From the IMG/VR virus record IMGVR_UViG_3300009705_000015, positions 1 through 64,000 of that record: a stretch of DNA of 64,000 nucleotides, one strand, 5' to 3'. The notes beneath the pieces are model-generated. The model was not told the origin of the DNA. It saw nothing but the letters and a program-made list of their open reading frames with translations, and made no database searches. The stretch is from a virus. Position 1 is the first letter of the stretch. Each line of letters starts with the position of its first letter. Below, one piece after another: positions 58,940 through 64,000 of the stretch. The translations under genes were made by a program, and so were the position numbers.

Positions 58940-59101
58940 ATGCAAAAGACAATCGTAGTCATTATTGACGGTAAAAAAGAAACCGCTGAAGGAGATGCTG
59001 GTCTAATTGAGACCCTTGCCGATTGGGCGAGCGTGAATGGATATGGACACTATATCTATGACCACACATTGACAAATACCACAGGAGATGAAAGCAAATG
59101 A
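58940..59101 (+). CDS. Small protein, 53 aa
   Basis: MQKTIVVIIDGKKETAEGDAGL, with a beta-hairpin then a helix; ends TGDESK. SD GGAGGG lies in the end of the previous gene. It overlaps the next start by ATGA. Confidence 0.6.
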   Translation: MQKTIVVIIDGKKETAEGDAGLIETLADWASVNGYGHYIYDHTLTNTTGDESK

Positions 59102-59250
59102 AATGGACAGTTAAATTGAATGGGAATATAGTATTCCAGAGCGAATCATTGCACGAATGCACGAATCATGTGAACAAGAATATCAAGCGTGTCAATCAAC
59201 ATCAAAAGGTCAGCATCAGCAGACTCGCACACGAACAAGGAGATGAATGA
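59098..59250 (+). CDS. Small protein, 50 aa
   Basis: A short frame begins ATG 59098, overlapping the previous TGA. MKWTVKLNGNIVFQSESLHE then a basic helix. It ends QGDE, and GGA GAT GAA again serves as the SD of the next gene. Confidence 0.55.
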   Translation: MKWTVKLNGNIVFQSESLHECTNHVNKNIKRVNQHQKVSISRLAHEQGDE

Positions 59251-59251
59251 G

Positions 59252-59503
59252 ATGTTTAAGTGGATATTAAAAAAGCAATACGATTGCATGGGGTGGGTCT
59301 CCGATAATGATGGAGAAGTCATGGTTGGAAAAACCGACGAACATAACGATTCAAATGTGCTGGATTGGTTCATGGGGAATATCCATGAAGCCGATTCCAT
59401 ATCCAACATGGATTTCATCAGGATTGATTCTTGCTGGAGATTATTCAACCACTTTGACTTCAAAGACCGTGAAGTATTTTGCCACGATATGGGTGGTGTT
59501 TGA
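59252..59503 (+). CDS. Hypothetical protein, 83 aa
   Basis: ATG 59252 follows GGAGATGAATGAG. Mixed W, D, H, C content (YDCMGWVSDNDGEVMVGK, FKDREVFCHDMGG). No family recognised. Separated by 1 base from the next gene; whole cassette 58455-59732 is one operon of very small genes. Confidence 0.6.
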   Translation: MFKWILKKQYDCMGWVSDNDGEVMVGKTDEHNDSNVLDWFMGNIHEADSISNMDFIRIDSCWRLFNHFDFKDREVFCHDMGGV

Positions 59504-59504
59504 A

Positions 59505-59732
59505 ATGACGACACGACACACCTTGAAAGGATGCAAAATAGATGCGAACTTTCATCGGGTTATATCTGATGAAATAGACAGATTGTTGTTGCTTGCGAAT
59601 CAACGAATCGTGCCGGTTGAAGTGGCACTTGGTTCGGTTGAATTGGCAATAGAGTTCCATAAGGATGATGATGGATTGCCGATTGAAAACCAACCATTTA
59701 TGACAATTACAATCAACAAAGAGGTTGAATGA
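59505..59732 (+). CDS. Hypothetical protein, 75 aa
   Basis: ATG 59505 is 1 base after the preceding stop. Contains a helix (VISDEIDRLLLLANQRIVPVE) and acidic loop. No motif. Ends NKEVE just before the ATGATATG start of the larger gene 59734, where GAGGTTGAATGATATG is a variant of the shared SD element. Confidence 0.6.
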   Translation: MTTRHTLKGCKIDANFHRVISDEIDRLLLLANQRIVPVEVALGSVELAIEFHKDDDGLPIENQPFMTITINKEVE

Positions 59733-59733
59733 T

Positions 59734-60852
59734 ATGAGCGCACTTCTCACCAGACAGGCTCGCCGCTGGAAATCCCAACAGGTTGCTCACGATATGCCAC
59801 ACGAACTCTATGAGGCATTGGCATCAGGCCGAGCAAAGGCATATGAACGCCGTGTGATTCGCAATCTGGCAAAGGTTTCAAACATCATTTCAGATGATGG
59901 TGGCATTCGCAGTTATGATGATTTCAGCACCGATTGGAATTACTCTCGCTCGGTCTTTGGCCACACCAACAAATGTGAATTATGTGGCCACGCACCAATC
60001 GTGGAGAACTGTGTTTTAGTCGATGAAGTCAATGGCACTGAAATAATGATTGGGAACACCTGTGTTCACCGCTACATCGAGATTCGAGACCCAGCAACAG
60101 GTCGAGTATTGAATGACAAAGAGAAGTCGGCATTCCTGAAAGAGAACATGACCAAAGCAAAGGCCGAGTTCAAGAAGCAAGAGTTCGCAGCCTCATATCC
60201 AAATGTTATGAATGACTTGAAGCGATATGAGTCAATGATGAACTCTCGAAAGGTTTCAAAGTCATTGGCCAGAACAGTTCTCAATCGGATAGTCAAGTAT
60301 GGCTTCTTGGGTCCAAAGCAACGCCGCCAATGGGATGATTTCATGTTCGATGCAGAGAAAGAACTCTCCGCATACAATGTGCGTATAACGCAACGCAAGG
60401 CAGAAGCAAGAATGCGAGCCGAGCGCAACCACGAAGCATCGGCGAACTTCGCTCAACAGATAGCAAAGAACCGCAATCTATGGGCTGCAGAAGCAGAAAC
60501 ATTCATCGAATTGAGCATTGACATTGAAGACGAATTAAATGCTTGGGAGAAGGAGATGGTTGGTCGAGTCCAAAGTAAAATCCGAGATGAGGGAGGTATC
60601 GCCGCATTGCGTGGAGGTTATCTCCGATTCCGTGAAGAACTCGTTGCTCGCCATATGATTGCCAATGGTCTTGATATTCCATTGCCACCCGTTGCAGAAC
60701 GTCTAATGGCCTTGAAAAACACAGGAAAATTGAACAAGTGGGAGACCGATTTCATCCAATCTCTGATGGGGCGATTCGCTCAAGGCCGGTCAATATCGAC
60801 AGGTCAACAGACCGTTGTTGACAAATTATTATCGAAGGAGGTGAAGGCGTGA
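59734..60852 (+). CDS. Helical zinc-binding protein, 372 aa
   Basis: ATG 59734. Residues 65-115 contain NKCELCGHAPIVENCVLVD and GNTCVHRY, Cys pairs for a zinc site around a beta hairpin. The rest is a long helical region rich in E, K, R and A (ERRVIRNLAKVS; AYNVRITQRKAEARMRAER; WAAEAETFIELSIDIEDEL). The architecture of a small zinc domain plus helical rods recurs in proteins that bind DNA ends or recruit nucleases, but no specific family is assigned. Its GTG-started neighbour overlaps by 4 bases and uses GGAGGTG at 60836. Confidence 0.6.
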   Translation: MSALLTRQARRWKSQQVAHDMPHELYEALASGRAKAYERRVIRNLAKVSNIISDDGGIRSYDDFSTDWNYSRSVFGHTNKCELCGHAPIVENCVLVDEVNGTEIMIGNTCVHRYIEIRDPATGRVLNDKEKSAFLKENMTKAKAEFKKQEFAASYPNVMNDLKRYESMMNSRKVSKSLARTVLNRIVKYGFLGPKQRRQWDDFMFDAEKELSAYNVRITQRKAEARMRAERNHEASANFAQQIAKNRNLWAAEAETFIELSIDIEDELNAWEKEMVGRVQSKIRDEGGIAALRGGYLRFREELVARHMIANGLDIPLPPVAERLMALKNTGKLNKWETDFIQSLMGRFAQGRSISTGQQTVVDKLLSKEVKA

Positions 60853-61064
60853 TTCCAGATTTACAATACTATATGATTGACTTCTGCGAACCCACCTTGA
60901 GTCCTGAACTTTTCAGAGCAATAAACGGTCAAGTTCTCAATGTCATGGTTCAATACGCTCATTCACAGGGCTGGATGATTGTTCCAATGGGGGATTCCAG
61001 ACCAAGCGGTCAACAGATGAATGCCAAACTGCAATACCCAGCACGAATGGAGGATGGGCGATAA
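60849..61064 (+). CDS. Small protein, 71 aa
   Basis: GTG 60849 follows GGAGGTG and overlaps the previous TGA. MIPDLQYYMIDFCEPTLSPE and a QGWMIVPMGDSRP loop. No function assigned. Joined by TAATG to the next gene. Confidence 0.55.
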   Translation: MIPDLQYYMIDFCEPTLSPELFRAINGQVLNVMVQYAHSQGWMIVPMGDSRPSGQQMNAKLQYPARMEDGR

Positions 61065-61231
61065 TGTCAGGCTGGAAAAGTTATACTTGTAAATTATGCA
61101 AGCGGTCTTTCAAGGGCATCAATCGACACATTGCTGGTGTCGGACATTCCCTATCCAAAGGTGGATATTGCTGTGATAAATGCAACCGTTCTCACGTTCT
61201 CCCAGCACGAATGAAAGGCGAACATCTATGA
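61064..61231 (+). CDS. Small C2H2-like zinc-finger protein, 55 aa
   Basis: ATG 61064 overlaps the previous TAA. YTCKLCKRSFKGINRHIAGV with a following H matches a C-x2-C-x3-F-x5-H-x5-H finger, and CCDKCNRSH forms a second Cys pair. C2H2 fingers are typical of archaeal viral regulators. Ends ATGA into the next gene. Confidence 0.6.
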   Translation: MSGWKSYTCKLCKRSFKGINRHIAGVGHSLSKGGYCCDKCNRSHVLPARMKGEHL

Positions 61232-61503
61232 CCGATTTGACCTCAAATGAAATCCCACCAGCAATGGTTTTTGCTTGGGATGGTGAAGACCAATTGCGAG
61301 ATATTCATTCGGCAAAACGCTCGCATTCTGTTTGTCCAACCTGCAATGTCATTGCTGAAATCTGGGAGTTCCGATTGGAACCGATTGAACGCCATCCGAA
61401 TTATTTGAGAGTTCATCGTGGCAAACATTCCTGTGGAATCCATTTGGCATCGGTGAATCCGATGCGATTCGATGGCTGGACAATTAAAGAACAGAACCAT
61501 TGA
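61228..61503 (+). CDS. Hypothetical Cys protein, 91 aa
   Basis: ATG 61228 overlaps the previous stop. SVCPTCNVIAEI and HRGKHSCGIHLA supply three Cys and two His, a likely zinc site. No family recognised. Last gene of the operon before the 61498 promoter. Confidence 0.6.
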   Translation: MTDLTSNEIPPAMVFAWDGEDQLRDIHSAKRSHSVCPTCNVIAEIWEFRLEPIERHPNYLRVHRGKHSCGIHLASVNPMRFDGWTIKEQNH

Positions 61504-61528
61504 TATACCGAACCTCTTATAAGGGGGG
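61498..61528 (+). promoter_or_regulatory. Two-box promoter for gene 61545
   Basis: CATTGATATACCG at 61498 and CTTATAAGGGGGG at 61516; TATAAG ends 21 bases before ATG 61545. Confidence 0.7.
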
Positions 61529-61544
61529 ATGCTCACGCAAGGAT

Positions 61545-61895
61545 ATGAGCCAACAAACTGACTCCGCCCGAACCAACAACCTCGACCTTATGATTGCACA
61601 GGCAATGAAGTCGAAGTCCAAGAAGCAATACCGAGTCGCTGGCGTTATGGTCGTTGCTGACCAAGAGAAGTTCAACGCTGCGAACCGTGCCAAATTGCAC
61701 ATGAGCGCAGATGGCGAGCAAATCGTCTGGTCTCAAGCAATCGCTTCACTATCATCCAAAACCATCACCGACACTATCACTTTTATGAACAGCAACACTA
61801 CTACATGGTGGGGCTACCGAACAACCGAGTTCGTCGTCTATGATGTTCTTAACCAAGAAGTCGCATTCGTTGGCGTGGACCCACGCACCTTCTGA
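61545..61895 (+). CDS. Hypothetical protein, 116 aa
   Basis: Leaderless start at 61545. MSQQTDSARTNNLDLMIAQA, then KKQYRVAGVMVVADQEKF, then beta strands (TWWGYRTTEFVVYDVLNQEVAFVG). No motif. Single-gene unit before the ATPase gene. A regulatory or single-stranded-DNA-binding role is possible. Confidence 0.6.
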   Translation: MSQQTDSARTNNLDLMIAQAMKSKSKKQYRVAGVMVVADQEKFNAANRAKLHMSADGEQIVWSQAIASLSSKTITDTITFMNSNTTTWWGYRTTEFVVYDVLNQEVAFVGVDPRTF

Positions 61896-61906
61896 ATCTG
61901 ATTCGG

Positions 61907-61921
61907 TTTCATAAGGGTGGG
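61907..61921 (+). promoter_or_regulatory. Promoter for the ATPase gene (GGGTGGG class)
   Basis: TTTCATAAGGGTGGG; CATAAG ends 23 bases before ATG 61939. Confidence 0.65.
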
Positions 61922-61938
61922 TGAAACCCGTCTAATCC

Positions 61939-63963
61939 ATGACGGATGCAGATGCTACACCGAGCAAGCCAATCGTTAGGCAATCTGCAGATGCAGCGAG
62001 CCGCTATGAATCGACTATCGCTGGATTCGATATGGCATTCACATTCCTATCATCTGCGAAGGGTCGGATGGACTTCACCGCCGAATATGAAGGCAAGCCA
62101 CTTGGCAAGTTCAATGTCCTCTCACAGCATTCTCTCGCACGATTGGCGAAGGCATTGAAATTAGAGGATTCAATAAAATCCGATTTCATCACCGCCGGAT
62201 TGTCGGTCGGAATCTCTCTTCAAAATGGCGACTATGTTCCAGCAGCAATGCCAGATAGAATCGAGATTGAGCAAAATGAATATGAAGGCCGCAGTTCGTC
62301 ATTAGGTGTTATTGACTCCAATACGGTTGATACGTTCCTGAACCAAAAAAATCTGCTGGACAGAATAAATGAGATTCTTCACAGTTCACGATTGACTCCA
62401 TTCATTGGTGATGATGCCAACCTGCTGTTGACATTCTTGGTTTTCCTGTCATGCAAGACCGAGCATCCTTTGAATCTGGAGATGATTGGCGCATCATCAT
62501 CTGGAAAAACATACTTGACATTGACGGCTCGGAATGGATTCCCCAAGTCAATGTGCATGGTCTTGGCCGGTGCATCCAAAGAGGCTCTGAAATATGATTA
62601 TGACGAAGTGAGCGACGATGGTGAGTATATCGTCAATGTCGGGAATCGCTGCATCGTGATTCTGGAAAAGGATGAATCTCTTCAATTCATGCGCCGAATG
62701 AAGCCGTTGATGTCTGGTGATGATAAAGAATTGCTGCGGAAAACCCCAATCAAGAATGAAATGACCGGCGAGATTGAAACCCGTGATTTCATCATTCGTG
62801 GCCAACCTTCATTCATCACGCTGACGACTCGCAATCCAAGTGAAGAAGAACAAATCACCCGTCAATTACTAATGACTCCTGACACCACACCTGACAAGGT
62901 TGAAGCGGTTGTCTTCAATACTCTCCGAGCAAAGGCTCGCCCAGAAGAATTATCACTTCATCCCGATTTGCATCTGCTTCAAGCATCCATGTTGAAATTA
63001 CAAAACCAACGAGTTCGGAATATATTCGCACCATTGATGGCTGACTTTTTTCCATCAACATCGGCACAGCACCAACGAGACATCACCAAAGTGTTGTCGA
63101 TTATTGACACCATCACGCTTCTGCATCAGAATCAACGACCGACACACGAATCAAACGATGAAGTATTCATATTGAGTTCGATAGAGGATAATGTTGCAGG
63201 TCTGATTCTTTGCGATTTGGTTTTGAGAGCCAGCCTGTCTGGAGTTCCAGAGGATTCGTGGATGGTTTTCAACGAACTGAAGAAAATGGTTGACAGCAAT
63301 CGAGGATTGTCGGAGGATAACATTCTCCAATGGTTGCACATTCACGCATTCTCATGCTCTAAGAACGCCCTCAAGGAGAAGCATCTGCCAACGCTGGAGG
63401 ATGCGGGCTTGGTCGAAGTTAAGAGTCGTGGAGGTGGTCGTGGAGGTGGTCGAAAGACATGGAACATAGTCAAGACCCGAACAGGATTGATGGATAACTA
63501 TGCGCTCGCACCATTATTTATCGAAGCGGTTCGCAAGAATCTGAATAATACAATGGCCGACTTCAACGATATTCTGGAGGATGCCCTCCCAGCGATTATG
63601 AAATCGACACTTCGAGATGGAGATGCTGATTTATTGAAGCAGGCTGGTTGTTTGACCAAAGCCGATTCGCTGGTTTGGCGGTCGTTGATTCTCCCATCAT
63701 ACTTGACCGATACTTCAAAAGGAGTTCTCTATGATATTGTTGGCGATAGCCCACATAAGCCAACATTGTTTGGTTCACGCTGCTCGTGGCTCAATTTGAA
63801 CGTGAAAGCGGTTGCGACCGATGCTCTCAAGGCCAAGAATAAGGTGCGAAAGAAGGTTCAAACAATAGCCCAGACTTCGCTTGAGTCAGACGATTCCGAC
63901 CTGTGGGAACAGATTGCGAATGCACACCTTGACACCCTCGACCCAGACTATTCGGCTTCATAA
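61939..63963 (+). CDS. Large P-loop ATPase, candidate replicative helicase
   Basis: 674 residues. The N-terminal 150 residues are non-catalytic. Walker A GASSSGKTYLT near 184 and a Walker B-like hydrophobic strand with acidic residues (CIVILEKDE near 238) define a RecA/AAA-type ATPase; LTTRNP near 294 may be sensor 1. Residues 490-530 contain an R/G linker (RGGGRGGGRK). The C-terminal region includes a winged-helix-like segment (DNILQWLHIHAFSCSKNALK near 456). The layout resembles MCM-like and other plasmid or virus replicative helicases of archaea, but it does not match one exactly. Its stop lies inside the next promoter. Confidence 0.65.
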   Translation: MTDADATPSKPIVRQSADAASRYESTIAGFDMAFTFLSSAKGRMDFTAEYEGKPLGKFNVLSQHSLARLAKALKLEDSIKSDFITAGLSVGISLQNGDYVPAAMPDRIEIEQNEYEGRSSSLGVIDSNTVDTFLNQKNLLDRINEILHSSRLTPFIGDDANLLLTFLVFLSCKTEHPLNLEMIGASSSGKTYLTLTARNGFPKSMCMVLAGASKEALKYDYDEVSDDGEYIVNVGNRCIVILEKDESLQFMRRMKPLMSGDDKELLRKTPIKNEMTGEIETRDFIIRGQPSFITLTTRNPSEEEQITRQLLMTPDTTPDKVEAVVFNTLRAKARPEELSLHPDLHLLQASMLKLQNQRVRNIFAPLMADFFPSTSAQHQRDITKVLSIIDTITLLHQNQRPTHESNDEVFILSSIEDNVAGLILCDLVLRASLSGVPEDSWMVFNELKKMVDSNRGLSEDNILQWLHIHAFSCSKNALKEKHLPTLEDAGLVEVKSRGGGRGGGRKTWNIVKTRTGLMDNYALAPLFIEAVRKNLNNTMADFNDILEDALPAIMKSTLRDGDADLLKQAGCLTKADSLVWRSLILPSYLTDTSKGVLYDIVGDSPHKPTLFGSRCSWLNLNVKAVATDALKAKNKVRKKVQTIAQTSLESDDSDLWEQIANAHLDTLDPDYSAS

Positions 63964-63971
63964 GGGTGGGG
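63957..63971 (+). promoter_or_regulatory. Promoter for the gene at the right edge (GGGTGGG class)
   Basis: TTCATAAGGGTGGGG overlaps the TAA of the ATPase gene; CATAAG ends 23 bases before ATG 63988, the same class as at 61907. Confidence 0.6.
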
Positions 63972-63987
63972 AATCTCTGGGTGAATT

Positions 63988-64000
63988 ATGTCAGCCAACA
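63988..64000 (+). CDS. Start of a gene cut by the window edge
   Basis: ATG 63988 (MSAN...) lies at the promoter-determined position; only 4 codons are visible. Confidence 0.4.

Noticed and set aside
6-64000. Integrase, transposase, attachment sites
   Set aside because: No tyrosine or serine recombinase, transposase or flanking duplications were seen, so nothing marks a provirus boundary.

Overview
The window looks like a long segment of the genome of a tailed, double-stranded DNA virus (class Caudoviricetes) that infects an archaeon. The virus part is supported by a nearly complete HK97-type morphogenesis set on the + strand: large terminase (18095), portal fused to a Mu gpF-like domain (23062), gp10-like protein (25488), prohead protease with scaffold-like tail (27160), major capsid protein (28772), connector and tail-completion genes (29929, 30585), tail tube (36983), two overlapping tail chaperones (37390/37749), tape measure (37922), baseplate hub (46157) and very large fibres (5779, 40192, 48669). 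The archaeal part is supported by promoters. About 25 genes have a TATA-like element (TTGATATA, GATAAGG or TATAAGG) ending 21-23 bases before the start codon, so transcription should begin at or next to the start codon (leaderless mRNA), while genes inside operons use GGAG/GGAGG ribosome binding sites. A membrane protein with GCTDP...DDGSC repeats and many N-glycosylation sequons (20270) suggests a marine planktonic archaeon, possibly a Poseidoniales (Marine Group II) relative; that host is an inference. No integrase, tRNA, CRISPR array or insertion sequence was seen.

Layout. 1-5700: a CobT-like VWA protein, a zinc-ribbon protein, a DNA-binding candidate and small unknown genes. 5779-11411: collagen-like fibre, small zinc protein, cytosine-C5 methyltransferase with an unusual repeated insertion, possible small terminase. 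11412-12282: a non-coding block of interspersed repeats with a period near 115/215 bases. 12283-18055: small accessory genes, a candidate cysteine peptidase, a SprT-type metallopeptidase and a DUF6011-like protein. 18095-31100: packaging and head genes interrupted by a group of membrane proteins and accessory genes. 31178-36935: accessory island with an HNH nuclease, lectin-fold protein, SAP-DUF4214 protein and glycosyltransferase. 36983-55646: tail, baseplate and fibre genes. 55746-64000: a set of very small SD-coupled genes, an XPD/DinG-type iron-sulfur helicase, and a large P-loop ATPase likely used in replication.

The most unusual content is between the genes. At least three promoter-equipped stretches with no convincing gene (20037-20265, 45241-45530, 48144-48660), and probably others (22520-22860 on the - strand, 12841-13110, 32575-32720, 35101-35224), contain long perfect or near-perfect complementary arms, some arranged as possible pseudoknots. 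They use the same two-box promoter (CATTGATATNCC, about 16-17 bases before CATTGATATAGTSG) as the protein genes. I read them as a set of virus-encoded structured RNAs or long structured leaders of unknown function, and I regard them as the best candidate for an undescribed system here.

How the genes work together: terminase and portal package DNA into a capsid built by protease, scaffold and capsid protein; tail tube, chaperones, tape measure and hub build a long, probably non-contractile tail tipped by three giant surface proteins; methyltransferase, glycosyltransferase and peptidases probably adapt the virus to host defences or the host surface; the right end starts a replication module that continues beyond the window.
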